Below, one piece after another: positions 22,287 to 30,379 of a stretch of 64,000 nucleotides of DNA. The DNA comes from Candidatus Eisenbacteria bacterium (GTDB lineage Bacteria > Eisenbacteria > RBG-16-71-46 > CAIMUX01 > JAHJDP01): contig JAHJDP010000095.1 of NCBI GenBank assembly GCA_018831195.1, positions 1 to 64,000 on the forward strand, written 5' to 3'. How positions within the stretch are numbered: the first letter of the stretch is position 1; each line of letters starts with the position of its first letter. The notes beneath the pieces were generated by a model, which did not search any database, was not told the origin of the DNA, and was given only the letters and a program-made list of their open reading frames with translations. Made by a program: the position numbers and the translations under genes.

Positions 22287-22788
22287 GGAATCCTGATAAA
22301 AAGTGACTTGGCCGGCAGCCGGCCAATGCTGCGCTTCATTGTTTAGTTTATTGTATAGATCGGCTTTGCCCTTATCCCCAGGCTAAGCCTGTCACTCCGC
22401 TTGACACTCAATTTTGCACTCAACGAGAGAATCTACCTTACTTCGGGGATCAGGGCGATCTTCGAACGCCTACCGCCAGAAAAGCCCCCTGGCGACATCT
22501 TCCGCTCCTTCCATCCCGCGGGGAAGGCTTTCTTGAACGCACTCCTTCAATAAGTTATCGACTTTCTACAACCTCCCCTTGAAGGAGATCGACCATAAGG
22601 CGAGACATGGGCATCCATGGATCCAAGTTTGGGTCGATAAGCGGATCGACCGATGGCGGCCACAGCCCCCATGAGAAAGGGCCTGATGAGAGTTGAATTT
22701 TTCTCCCCTATTTTCTCTCTTCGGGGATCTTGCCCCGAAGGACGGCTTGTCATAAGCTGTGATCCGTGGACCTAAAATCCACGACCGT
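22287..22788. other. 502-bp intergenic region between flippase-GT gene and tRNA-Trp
   Basis: I see no credible gene here. It contains a perfect 19-bp dyad TTGGCCGGCAGCCGGCCAA (22308-22326), an 8-bp-stem hairpin CTTCGGGG/CCCCGAAG with a 6-nt loop (22719-22740) lacking a T-run, and a 6-bp CGTGGA/TCCACG hairpin (22765-22783) just before tRNA-Trp. No known structured RNA class was recognised. Confidence 0.5.
22308..22326. repeat. Perfect 19-bp dyad upstream of the flippase-GT gene
   Basis: TTGGCCGGC-A-GCCGGCCAA has 9-bp arms and a 1-bp centre. It ends 22 bp upstream of the flippase-GT start codon, in the 5' leader. This could be an operator or a transcript hairpin near the ribosome binding site. 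Confidence 0.6.
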
Positions 22789-22861
22789 AGGCGTGTAGCT
22801 CAACTGGCAGAGCAACGGTCTCCAAAACCGTAGGTTGGGGGTTCGATTCCTCCCACGCCTG
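22789..22861 (+). tRNA. tRNA-Trp (anticodon CCA)
   Basis: A 73-nt cloverleaf with acceptor AGGCGTG pairing with CACGCCT and discriminator G. The anticodon CCA is at 22822-22824 in the loop CTCCAAA, and the T arm contains GGGTTCGATTCC. CCA is not encoded. A strong terminator follows within a few nucleotides. Confidence 0.96.
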
Positions 22862-22864
22862 CAG

Positions 22865-22897
22865 AAACCCCATCTTTAGCTTGGTGGGGTTTTTTTT
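22865..22897 (+). terminator. Rho-independent terminator after tRNA-Trp
   Basis: AAACCCCA (22865-22872) pairs with TGGGGTTT (22885-22892) around a 12-nt loop, followed by an eight-T run ending at 22897. It separates tRNA-Trp from the glgC-like operon promoter. Confidence 0.85.
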
Positions 22898-22952
22898 GGT
22901 CTCGCTTTTACCGGATCCGCGGCTCGGACCAGACACCCTTCGCAAAAACGTG

Positions 22953-22981
22953 TTGACAGTGCGGCTCAATCCCCGTATTTG
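22953..22981 (+). promoter_or_regulatory. Putative sigma-70 promoter of the glgC-like operon
   Basis: TTGACA (22953-22958) and TATTTG (22976-22981) are 17 bp apart. The -35 is perfect and the -10 weak. It is followed by a strong AAAGGAGG site and ATG 23023, and lies just after the tRNA-Trp terminator. Confidence 0.45.
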
Positions 22982-23022
22982 TAGAATTGTCTTGGAGTTA
23001 GCCAAAGGAGGAGATCCGCCGA

Positions 23023-24255
23023 ATGTTTGAGAGTCGACTCAAACTTCCGTCCACAGTCGCCTTTATTCTTGCCGGGGGACGCGTGGGTGAGTTATCCGTA
23101 TTGACGCTCTCACGCCCGATGGCCGCCGTCCCCTTCGGGGGTATTTACCGCATCATCGATTTCGCCCTCTCCAATCTGATGCATGCCGGGGTTTCGCAGA
23201 TTGGAATCATCCCTCAATACCTGCCGTCCTCCCTCATCGATCATGTGGGTATCGGCGCAAATTGGGATCTCACCGGTCCGGGCCGAGGTGCAAAAATCCT
23301 CCCGCCCCACCTTGGTCCGAATGCATCACACTGGTATGAAGGTGGCGCCGATGCCGTGCGTCAGAACCTTAATTATGTTAAAGACATTGATCCCGAATTG
23401 GTTCTGATCATTTCCGGCGATCATGTCTATCAGATGGATTACAGGCGTTTGATCGAGTTTCATCTCGAACATGATTCTGATGTTACAATCGCTTTTCGGC
23501 CGATGGGATCACAAACCGATCGCCGCTTCGGTTACGGAGTTTTAGGCTCGGACGGGCGGCTTGAAGATTATCAAGAGAAGCCCCATGTTCTTCCCTCAGA
23601 CCTTGCCAGCCTGACCGTCTATCTTTTCCGGCGTTCCGTCCTTGAAAAGGTTCTGGAAGAGGCACCGCCCGGTGAGCAGACCTTTGGACAACATGTTCTT
23701 CCCCGGATGCTGGGGACCTATAGAATGTATGGCTGGATGTTCCAGGGGTACTGGGGCTATTGTCGGACACCCTCGGCCTACTTTCGATCCAATATGGATG
23801 TTTTGAGTGGTATTGCCGATCCGGAAGCCTGGCAAATCAGGACCAACCTCTATGATCAGGGCTTGGGAAAAATGCCGCCGGTCTCCATTAATGCCTCGGC
23901 CAAGATCCAAAACAGCCTTGTTTCACCCGGATGCGTTATCAGCGGCGAGGTTCAAGATTCCATACTCAGCCCGGGGGTCTGTATTGAGAAAGGGGCCTTG
24001 GTAAACAACTGCCTTCTCTTTCACAATACAGTTGTGATGTCCGGCGCCGTCATCCATACATCCATCATCGATAAAAAGAGTCTCATCGAGCCCAACGCAG
24101 AAATCGGTGCACCCCTGCCGGCCATGGAGAGGCTGAGGGATAAAGACCTGGTTATTCTCGGAAAAGACGCCATTGTGGAGAAAGGCGTCAGGCTGCCGCC
24201 GGGTGAGAGAATGGCCGGCGGGCCGCACATGAAAAAGAAAGCCACAGAGAAATGA
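23023..24255 (+). CDS. GlgC-like nucleotidyltransferase with degenerate N-terminal signature
   Basis: 410 aa, resembling glucose-1-phosphate adenylyltransferase: a Rossmann nucleotidyltransferase domain (about 10-265) followed by a left-handed beta-helix (about 290-375). Conserved parts include FGGIYRIIDFALSN, SGDHVYQMDY with the catalytic aspartate, and YQEKPHVL. However, the usual GxGxRLxxLT..RAKPAVPF signature reads GGRVGELSVLTLSRPMAAVPF, so the arginine and the AKP lysine of the nucleotide site are missing. This suggests a regulatory or GlgD-like subunit partnered with the next gene, which keeps the signature. It overlaps that gene by 4 nt. AAAGGAGG 10 nt before the ATG makes the start secure. 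Confidence 0.85.
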   Translation: MFESRLKLPSTVAFILAGGRVGELSVLTLSRPMAAVPFGGIYRIIDFALSNLMHAGVSQIGIIPQYLPSSLIDHVGIGANWDLTGPGRGAKILPPHLGPNASHWYEGGADAVRQNLNYVKDIDPELVLIISGDHVYQMDYRRLIEFHLEHDSDVTIAFRPMGSQTDRRFGYGVLGSDGRLEDYQEKPHVLPSDLASLTVYLFRRSVLEKVLEEAPPGEQTFGQHVLPRMLGTYRMYGWMFQGYWGYCRTPSAYFRSNMDVLSGIADPEAWQIRTNLYDQGLGKMPPVSINASAKIQNSLVSPGCVISGEVQDSILSPGVCIEKGALVNNCLLFHNTVVMSGAVIHTSIIDKKSLIEPNAEIGAPLPAMERLRDKDLVILGKDAIVEKGVRLPPGERMAGGPHMKKKATEK

Positions 24256-25577
24256 GCGCGACTGAGAAGCAAAGATCCAATTGGCGGACGGTCGATGTCC
24301 GGGATACATTGGCACTTCTCCTGGCCGGTGGTGTTGGAAGCCGTCTCAATGTCTTGGTTCGCCGGAGGGCTAAACCGGCGGTTCCTTTCGGGGGCATTTA
24401 TCGAATTGTAGATTTTACATTATCGAATATTCAGAAATCCGGAATCGAGCGTGTGGGTATACTGACTCAATATTTGCCCTACAGCCTCAGCGATCATGTG
24501 GGACGCGGCGAGGCCTGGGGGCTCACAGGGCGTCATCGTGAGGCCCGGATACTACCACCGCATACCGGCACCAGCCATTCGGATTGGTATAAGGGAACCG
24601 CAGACGCCGTTTATCGAAATCTATCCTACATCCGTCGTCACAATCCCTCCCTTGTTGTCATTGTATCCGGGGATCACATCTATTCCATGGATTACACGCC
24701 GATGCTCGAGTATCACCTCGACCGCGGAGCCGCCGCGACCTTGGCTATCCAGAAATTCCCGCTCGAGGAATGCTCTTCTTTCGGCACGGTGCTTCTAAAC
24801 GATGACATGTCGGTGCGGGGATTCGATGAAAAACCGGCCGTACCCAGAAGCCCCTGGATATCGCTTGGCATCTATGTCTTCCGCAGGGATATCTTGGAAG
24901 CCCGATTGGAAGAAGTGACCGGCGCCGGCGGTGGTGTCGATTTTGCCCGGCACATCTTTGCCAATATGCTGGAACGGGGAGACCGTCTTATCGCCTATCC
25001 ATTTCAGGATTATTGGCAGGATGTGGGAACCCTGCAGGCCTATTTCGACGCCCACATGGATCTTATCAGCGATCGCCCCAGAATCGATCTCGCCAAATGG
25101 GGCGTCCGGACAAACCTGGAAGCAAAACGCTACGGCGATAGAGGGCCGGCCTACTGCGCCTCCACCGCAGACATCCACCGCGTGCGTATCGGCCGGGGCT
25201 CCCGGATTTATGGGCAAGTCGAATCATCCGTCCTCTCCTCCGGTGTCGTCATTGAGGATGGCGCCGAGGTCAAAGAGTGCGTTATTTTCCATGACACGCG
25301 CATCGGACAGGGCGCAAAGCTTCACCGGGTTATTATCGACAAAAACGTCACGGTGGGGCGGAGAGCACAGATCGGTTGTGACATCGGCAGAGACCAATCC
25401 AATGTTAAATATCCGGATCAACTGAATTCAGGCCTCACCGTCATCGGCAAAGGGGCCGTTATCCCACCGGAAATGAGTATCGGGAAGAATGTCTGTATCG
25501 GCCCGGAGATGGATTTGACATCCCTGGACCGAGAGACCCTTGAAAACGGAGAGACAATAGAAGAAAAAGAGGGCTGA
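24252..25577 (+). CDS. glgC: Glucose-1-phosphate adenylyltransferase (GlgC)
   Basis: 441 aa. It has the complete signature LLLAGGVGSRLNVL..RRAKPAVPFGG, then IYRIVDFTLSN, the catalytic SGDHIYSMDY and FDEKPAVPRSP. A C-terminal beta-helix of hexapeptide repeats spans about 300-400. It would make ADP-glucose from ATP and glucose-1-phosphate for glycogen synthesis, possibly as a heteromer with the degenerate paralogue upstream (ATGA overlap). No glycogen synthase or branching enzyme is present in the window, so other nucleotide-sugar roles are possible. The next gene, a symporter, begins 1 bp after its stop. Confidence 0.9.
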   Translation: MSATEKQRSNWRTVDVRDTLALLLAGGVGSRLNVLVRRRAKPAVPFGGIYRIVDFTLSNIQKSGIERVGILTQYLPYSLSDHVGRGEAWGLTGRHREARILPPHTGTSHSDWYKGTADAVYRNLSYIRRHNPSLVVIVSGDHIYSMDYTPMLEYHLDRGAAATLAIQKFPLEECSSFGTVLLNDDMSVRGFDEKPAVPRSPWISLGIYVFRRDILEARLEEVTGAGGGVDFARHIFANMLERGDRLIAYPFQDYWQDVGTLQAYFDAHMDLISDRPRIDLAKWGVRTNLEAKRYGDRGPAYCASTADIHRVRIGRGSRIYGQVESSVLSSGVVIEDGAEVKECVIFHDTRIGQGAKLHRVIIDKNVTVGRRAQIGCDIGRDQSNVKYPDQLNSGLTVIGKGAVIPPEMSIGKNVCIGPEMDLTSLDRETLENGETIEEKEG

Positions 25578-25578
25578 T

Positions 25579-26826
25579 ATGCCTGGTCAACGATGGCTCC
25601 TACCCGCAATGTTGGTTGGTATTATTCTTGGAGCCATTGGGGGATGGTACTTCGGTCCTCAGATGGTTTCACTCGCCTGGCTCGGCCAAATTTTTCTCGA
25701 TGCCCTCAAGATGCTTATCGTTCCACTTATTATCACCTCAATGATCACGGGGATTTCTCAACTCGGTGATATCCGCAAGGTCGGCCGTACCGGTGGTACG
25801 GTTCTCATTTACTATTTCGCGACGACCGGTTTGGCCGTCCTGCTGGGCATCATTCTCGTTAACATCATTCAACCCGGGCATGTGGGCGAATGGGCCGGCG
25901 GCGAAGTTCCCGAAGCCGTCCGGGGCAAAGAGGGCATGGGTTTGGTTGTGATTCTACGGAGTTTCATTTCTCCGAACATTGTACAATCAATGGTGAATAT
26001 GGATATTCTCCCGCTCATTATTTTCTCACTCTTTTTCGGCGCGCTCTTGACAACGATTGAGGCGCAGAAACGGGACACCGTGATCAGCTTCTTCGATGGA
26101 GCCAATCAGGCCATCATGAAGATGGTTCATCTCATCATGTGGCTTGCGCCGATCGGGGTCTTCAGCCTTATCGGCTCCCGGCTGGGTGAAGCGGGAGGAG
26201 GATCGGGTTTCCTCACGGAATTTTCAAGACTCGGGCGGTACTCTCTCACCGTTATCGTCGGACTTCTTATTCATGGTGGCATCGTACTTCCCCTGATTCT
26301 CTACTTTTTCGCAAAGCGCAATCCCTTCCACTACTTTATCGGCATGGCCCGGGCCTTGAGCACGGCATTCTCCACGGCGTCAAGTTCCGCCACCCTTCCG
26401 GTCACCTTGGATTGCACAGAATTAAACAATCGCGTTTCCCGCCGATCATCCCTCTTCGTGTTACCGATCGGAGCCACGATAAATATGGACGGAACCGCCC
26501 TCTATGAATCGGTCGCCGCCATTTTTATCGCACAGGCCACCGGTCACCACCTTGGATTCGGCGAGCAAGCGATCATTTTTGTAACGGCGACACTTGCCGC
26601 TGTAGGCGCCGCCGGCATTCCACAGGCAGGATTGGTTACCATGGTGATTGTGTTGCGCGCCGTCGGTCTCCCCCTTGAAGGGATCGGTATGATCCTCGCG
26701 ATCGATTGGTTCTTGGACCGGTGCCGGACAACCGTCAACGTCTGGGGGGATGCCGTGGGCGCGGCCGTGGTGGATCATTTGGAGCCGACGCCGCTTCCGG
26801 AGGGTTCATCCCCGCCACAGTGTTAA
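25579..26826 (+). CDS. Dicarboxylate/amino acid:cation symporter (DAACS family)
   Basis: 415 aa inner-membrane transporter of the GltP/DctA type. Visible hallmarks are the first hairpin ALKMLIVPLIITSMITGI, the serine-rich reentrant loop STASSSATLPVTLDC, and NMDGTALYESVAAIFIAQ with the NMDGT cation site. A second reentrant GIPQAGLVTMVIVL and a terminal DRCRTTVNVWGDAVGA follow. Substrates in the family are glutamate, aspartate or C4-dicarboxylates taken up with sodium or protons; which one applies here is not decidable. It lies 1 bp after glgC and 11 bp before the next gene, inside the operon. Confidence 0.93.
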   Translation: MPGQRWLLPAMLVGIILGAIGGWYFGPQMVSLAWLGQIFLDALKMLIVPLIITSMITGISQLGDIRKVGRTGGTVLIYYFATTGLAVLLGIILVNIIQPGHVGEWAGGEVPEAVRGKEGMGLVVILRSFISPNIVQSMVNMDILPLIIFSLFFGALLTTIEAQKRDTVISFFDGANQAIMKMVHLIMWLAPIGVFSLIGSRLGEAGGGSGFLTEFSRLGRYSLTVIVGLLIHGGIVLPLILYFFAKRNPFHYFIGMARALSTAFSTASSSATLPVTLDCTELNNRVSRRSSLFVLPIGATINMDGTALYESVAAIFIAQATGHHLGFGEQAIIFVTATLAAVGAAGIPQAGLVTMVIVLRAVGLPLEGIGMILAIDWFLDRCRTTVNVWGDAVGAAVVDHLEPTPLPEGSSPPQC

Positions 26827-26837
26827 AGGAGATTTCC

Positions 26838-28049
26838 ATGGAGAGGAAAAGGTTCCGGCTCCCAGACGGACCGCATCGGCAGATGAGATCCCGGGGATCC
26901 TTATCGAAACCCCGGTTCTTTATCATTCTCGGACTGGCCGGATGGCTTTGGTTGCAAGCCGCGGCGGCCTTGGATCCTCCTGTCCTCACATCGATTGAAG
27001 ACCGTCCGAATGATGCCGGGACAGGCCTCATCCTGCATTGGAGCCCAAGCACTGAAGATAATCCAACCCTCCAAATCATCTTTGAGCGGCGCCATGCGGA
27101 TGGAGTACTGGATACCCTCGAGGCCATCCCCGGTGTCGATCCAAGAGCCGGTGGGGAAATTCCAAGTTCCACAATCGATGAACGGGGTCTGGAACCGGGA
27201 CAGATGGTTAGTTATCGGATGGGCTGGTTTGAGGGGGAAGACACCCTTTGGTCAGCCTGGAGTGATCCGATCGCGCCACAAATTCAATGGGTCAACGGGG
27301 AACGCGCCTCAGTTGCTGTGGCGTTGGTTCTCTTTGCCGGTATTCTCATCTGGTTTGTCTTGAGCGCGCGCAGGGGACGCACCTTCTTTATCCGGAAGAT
27401 ACCCGGTCTGGAGGCGGTAGAGGAAGCGGTCGGCCGGGCGACCGAGATGGGGCGCCCTATTCTCTACTCCCCCGGCCTTGATCCGATGGATGAGGTTGCG
27501 ACGGTGGCCTCGATTAACATTCTCGGCCAAGTGGCTCGCAAGGCGGCCGAGTATGACACGCGCCTCATGGTGCCGAACCGCGACCCGATCGTCATGGCCG
27601 TGGCGCAAGAAGTGGTCAGGGACGCCTATACGGAAGCCGGCAGACCGGATGCATACAATGCCGATGATATCTATTACACCACATACAGCCAATTCGGATA
27701 TGCCGCCGCCGTATGCGGAACGATGATGCGGGAGAAACCGGCCACAAATTTCTTCATCGGCCGGTTTTATGCGGAGAGCCTTATCCTGGCCGAAACGGGC
27801 AACGCAACCGGTGCCATTCAGATCGCGGGCACTGATGCGGATGCCCAGCTGCCCTTTTTTATCACCTCGTGTGATTATACATTGATCGGGGAGGAACTCT
27901 ACGCGGGTAGTGTTTATCTTTCCCGCGAGCCCCTTCTGCTGGGAGCATTAAAAGGACAAGACGCGGCGAAGGCTCTTATCATCATTATCATTATCATTTT
28001 CAGTCTTCTTCAAATCTTTGGTATCGATCTCAGACGCTTTCTGGGATAG
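26838..28049 (+). CDS. Membrane protein with FnIII-like domain and conserved cytoplasmic domain (cassette gene A)
   Basis: 403 aa from ATG 26838, preceded by AAAGGAGA. A signal-like segment (about 25-43) leads to a fibronectin-III-like domain (about 45-150: LDPPVLTSIEDRP, then YRMGWFEGEDTLWSAWSDP). A membrane segment follows at about 155-175. The large domain (about 180-375) holds YSPGLDPMDEVATVASINIL, LMVPNRDPIVMAVAQEVV, YYTTYSQFGYAAAVCG, FIGRFYAESLILAETG and TDADAQLPFFITSCDYTLIG. A final hydrophobic helix with seven consecutive isoleucines ends the protein. The large domain resembles what I remember as DUF6754; no activity is known to me. It is the first of four tightly spaced membrane genes downstream of the symporter. 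Confidence 0.75.
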   Translation: MERKRFRLPDGPHRQMRSRGSLSKPRFFIILGLAGWLWLQAAAALDPPVLTSIEDRPNDAGTGLILHWSPSTEDNPTLQIIFERRHADGVLDTLEAIPGVDPRAGGEIPSSTIDERGLEPGQMVSYRMGWFEGEDTLWSAWSDPIAPQIQWVNGERASVAVALVLFAGILIWFVLSARRGRTFFIRKIPGLEAVEEAVGRATEMGRPILYSPGLDPMDEVATVASINILGQVARKAAEYDTRLMVPNRDPIVMAVAQEVVRDAYTEAGRPDAYNADDIYYTTYSQFGYAAAVCGTMMREKPATNFFIGRFYAESLILAETGNATGAIQIAGTDADAQLPFFITSCDYTLIGEELYAGSVYLSREPLLLGALKGQDAAKALIIIIIIIFSLLQIFGIDLRRFLG

Positions 28050-28100
28050 AAATTATCGGTCTTTGATTTTTGGCACGGCCATAATGGAGAGCGGAACAGA

Positions 28101-28742
28101 ATGAAACGCACCGGACCCGTCATCTTTGGTTTTCTTATTGGAATGGTTATGCTCCTGCAATATTTCAGCCCCCACCCAACTCTTCTCAGCACCTACAATC
28201 TTATCTTGGATTGGAAACAGGTCGTCTTCGGAATGACATTGATACTCGGAATTGTGAGTCTTGTTCGTTTTCACAGTACAAAAATCCGGAGAAAACAAGA
28301 CGGATGGTTGTACAGCATCGTGACATTGGCCGGGTTGGTCGCGATGAGCGGCTCATCGCTTGTCTGGGGAACCGAGCGTGGTTTTTATCCTTGGGCATTT
28401 GATAATATCCAAGCCCCGATGCAGGCCACCATGTTCGCCCTGCTCGCCTTCTACGTCGCCTCAGCATCGTACCGGGCTTTCCGGGTTCGGTCACTGCATG
28501 CCGGTTTGCTTCTGTTGGCTGGTGTCATCGTCATGCTGGGGCGCGTCCCGTTGGGCGAGCTCATCGGTATCACCATCAAGGGACAACACTACGCCCTCCC
28601 ACAGCTCTCGACCTGGATCCTTGATGTTCCCAACCTCGCCGCCAAGCGGGGAATCCTGATCGGCGTCGGATTGGGCATGGTCGCCACCGCTCTGAAAATT
28701 CTGCTGGGGATTGAGCGGAGTTACTTGGGGAAAGGAGCCTGA
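28101..28742 (+). CDS. Six-helix membrane protein of unknown function (cassette gene B)
   Basis: 213 aa with about six hydrophobic helices: VIFGFLIGMVMLLQYF, VVFGMTLILGIVSLVRF, YSIVTLAGLVAMSGSSLVWG, MQATMFALLAFYVASASY, GLLLLAGVIVMLGRVPLG and LIGVGLGMVATALKILLG. The loops are short and basic on one face. I do not recognise the family. It starts 51 bp after gene A and ends 1 bp before gene C's ATG. The membrane topology and packing suggest a subunit of a complex with A, C and D. Confidence 0.7.
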   Translation: MKRTGPVIFGFLIGMVMLLQYFSPHPTLLSTYNLILDWKQVVFGMTLILGIVSLVRFHSTKIRRKQDGWLYSIVTLAGLVAMSGSSLVWGTERGFYPWAFDNIQAPMQATMFALLAFYVASASYRAFRVRSLHAGLLLLAGVIVMLGRVPLGELIGITIKGQHYALPQLSTWILDVPNLAAKRGILIGVGLGMVATALKILLGIERSYLGKGA

Positions 28743-28743
28743 T

Positions 28744-29604
28744 ATGCGTGAACTGGATACATCAGCTCCGATCGCCAAGCGCACCATTTGGACCCGGCTT
28801 ATGGCGGTGGATCGCAGAATTATCTTTTTGGCGGTGGCTTTGTCTGTCGCCCTCCCCCTGATCTATCCCATCGGTCTCCCCGTTAAAACAGCGAACGAAA
28901 GCCGTGCCTACTTCAAGGAAATGGATCAGCTCAATGCCGGAGATGTCATCATGTTCAGCTTTGATTATGAGCCGGATACGATGGCGGAACTCGACCCGAT
29001 GAGTTTGACAACCTGGCGGCATGCTTTTCGGAAGGATCTCAAAATCATCGCGTTGACGATGTACGCCGGTGGAACAGGAGTCGCCGAACGGATCATGCGC
29101 CAAGTGGCTGGAGAGTACGGTAAAGTCTATGGGGAGGATTATATCTTCCTCGGTTACAACCCCGATTGGTCGGGCACCATGCTTCGGCTGGGGGAATCGA
29201 TCAAAGCAACCTATCCAACCGATCAATACGGCACCCCATCCGAGTCATTTCCCATTCTTCAACATGTCGACAGATACGGGCACATTAAGTTGCTCGTTTC
29301 AGTATCGGCCAGCGCCCTCTCGGAATACTGGGCCATCTGGGCTGGCGGAAAGTACGGTCAGCGGATGATTTCCGGAAATACGGCGGTGCAGGCCGTTCTC
29401 ATCTACCCGTACTTCCAGACAGATCAAATCTCCGGATTTTTGGGCGGATTGAAAGGGGCCGCGGAATATGAGTCTTTGGTGGGTATCAAGGGCGAAGGGA
29501 CAAGAGGTATGGATGCCCAATCGACCGCGCATGCCCTCATGGTTCTGTTCATTCTTCTCGGAAATGTTGGCTACGTCATGAATCGGAGGAGGCGGACTCA
29601 ATGA
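28744..29604 (+). CDS. Membrane-anchored protein with one large soluble domain (cassette gene C)
   Basis: 286 aa from ATG 28744, preceded by AAAGGAG. One N-terminal membrane helix (about 20-45, IIFLAVALSVALPLIYPI) and one near the C-terminus (ALMVLFILLGNVGYVM) enclose a soluble domain of about 210 residues. That domain has NAGDVIMFSFDYEPDTMAEL, YGEDYIFLGYNPDWSGTMLR, LSEYWAIWAGGKYG and AVLIYPYFQTDQISGFLGGL. It was not recognised as a known family. Two end helices with a long interior domain suggest an extracytoplasmic or cytoplasmic module held at both ends. It overlaps gene D by 4 nt (ATGA), so the two are probably translationally coupled. Confidence 0.7.
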   Translation: MRELDTSAPIAKRTIWTRLMAVDRRIIFLAVALSVALPLIYPIGLPVKTANESRAYFKEMDQLNAGDVIMFSFDYEPDTMAELDPMSLTTWRHAFRKDLKIIALTMYAGGTGVAERIMRQVAGEYGKVYGEDYIFLGYNPDWSGTMLRLGESIKATYPTDQYGTPSESFPILQHVDRYGHIKLLVSVSASALSEYWAIWAGGKYGQRMISGNTAVQAVLIYPYFQTDQISGFLGGLKGAAEYESLVGIKGEGTRGMDAQSTAHALMVLFILLGNVGYVMNRRRRTQ

Positions 29605-30224
29605 GCGTCGACCCGGGAGTTTGGATCGCGGCCATACTGACCCTGGCTATATTCTCTTTTTTGTACAAGGACAATCCCGTCTACAAATTCGCCGAACATC
29701 TTCTGGTCGGAGTTTCAGCCGGATACTATCTGACACAATACACCTTTTCGGCGGTTTATAAAAAACTCATCGTTCCGGTCTTTTTGAACGGAGAGTGGAT
29801 TTTAATCTTTGGCGGCCTTCTCGGTCTATTGATGTTTTTCAGGATGAACCGCAAAACGGAATGGATCAGCCGGTACGCTATCGCCTTCTATGTCGTCGCC
29901 TGGTCCGGTTATGTCATCCCCTCCATTCTTCAGGCCCGCGTACTGGTTCAAGCTCAGGGCACCATTCCGGTCACCACCGGCTCAATCTTCTCGATTATCA
30001 ATGCATGGCTCATCATGATCGGCGTACTTTGTATACTGATCTACTTCTACTTCAGTATGGAACATAAAGGCGTTCTGTTGCCGGTATCGCAGGTAGGAAT
30101 CTTTTTTTTGATGCTAGGTTTCGGAGCCAGTTTCGGTTATACAATTATGGGCCGGATCACGCTTCTCATCGGCAGATTCCAATTTTTGATGGGAGACTGG
30201 CTGGGTATTATCGAGAAGCTTTAA
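29601..30224 (+). CDS. Six-helix membrane protein of unknown function (cassette gene D)
   Basis: 207 aa with about six hydrophobic helices: VWIAAILTLAIFSFLY, LLVGVSAGYYLTQYTF, WILIFGGLLGLLMFF, YAIAFYVVAWSGYVIPSIL, SIINAWLIMIGVLCILIYF and VGIFFLMLGFGASFGYTIM. The family is not recognised. Its size and helix count are close to gene B but I see no clear sequence similarity between them. It is the last gene of the operon; a strong hairpin terminator follows at 30290-30326. Confidence 0.7.
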   Translation: MSVDPGVWIAAILTLAIFSFLYKDNPVYKFAEHLLVGVSAGYYLTQYTFSAVYKKLIVPVFLNGEWILIFGGLLGLLMFFRMNRKTEWISRYAIAFYVVAWSGYVIPSILQARVLVQAQGTIPVTTGSIFSIINAWLIMIGVLCILIYFYFSMEHKGVLLPVSQVGIFFLMLGFGASFGYTIMGRITLLIGRFQFLMGDWLGIIEKL

Positions 30225-30289
30225 GGCCGATGGCATCCAGAGAGGCGCGGTGATACGCCAAATGCCCTCTTTGTCATGCCGTGAGACCC

Positions 30290-30326
30290 AAAAAGCCCGG
30301 CGGCCGTACCGGCCGCCGGGCTTTTT
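30290..30326. terminator. Bidirectional rho-independent terminator
   Basis: AAAAAGCCCGGCGGCCG (30290-30306) pairs perfectly over 17 bp with the complementary arm at 30310-30326 around the loop TAC, ending in a T5 run on either strand. It lies between the converging seven-gene operon and the M14 carboxypeptidase gene. Confidence 0.95.
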
Positions 30327-30379
30327 GTTCAACCTCGATGCAATTTCCAATACGCGATAGAGGCCGCGCCCTTCGTTCT

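Noticed and set aside
22765-22783. CGTGGA-CCTAAAA-TCCACG resembles a tRNA-Leu(TAA) anticodon arm just before tRNA-Trp
   Set aside because: No D arm, T arm or acceptor stem can be drawn around it and the loop has C rather than T before the anticodon, so it is only a hairpin.
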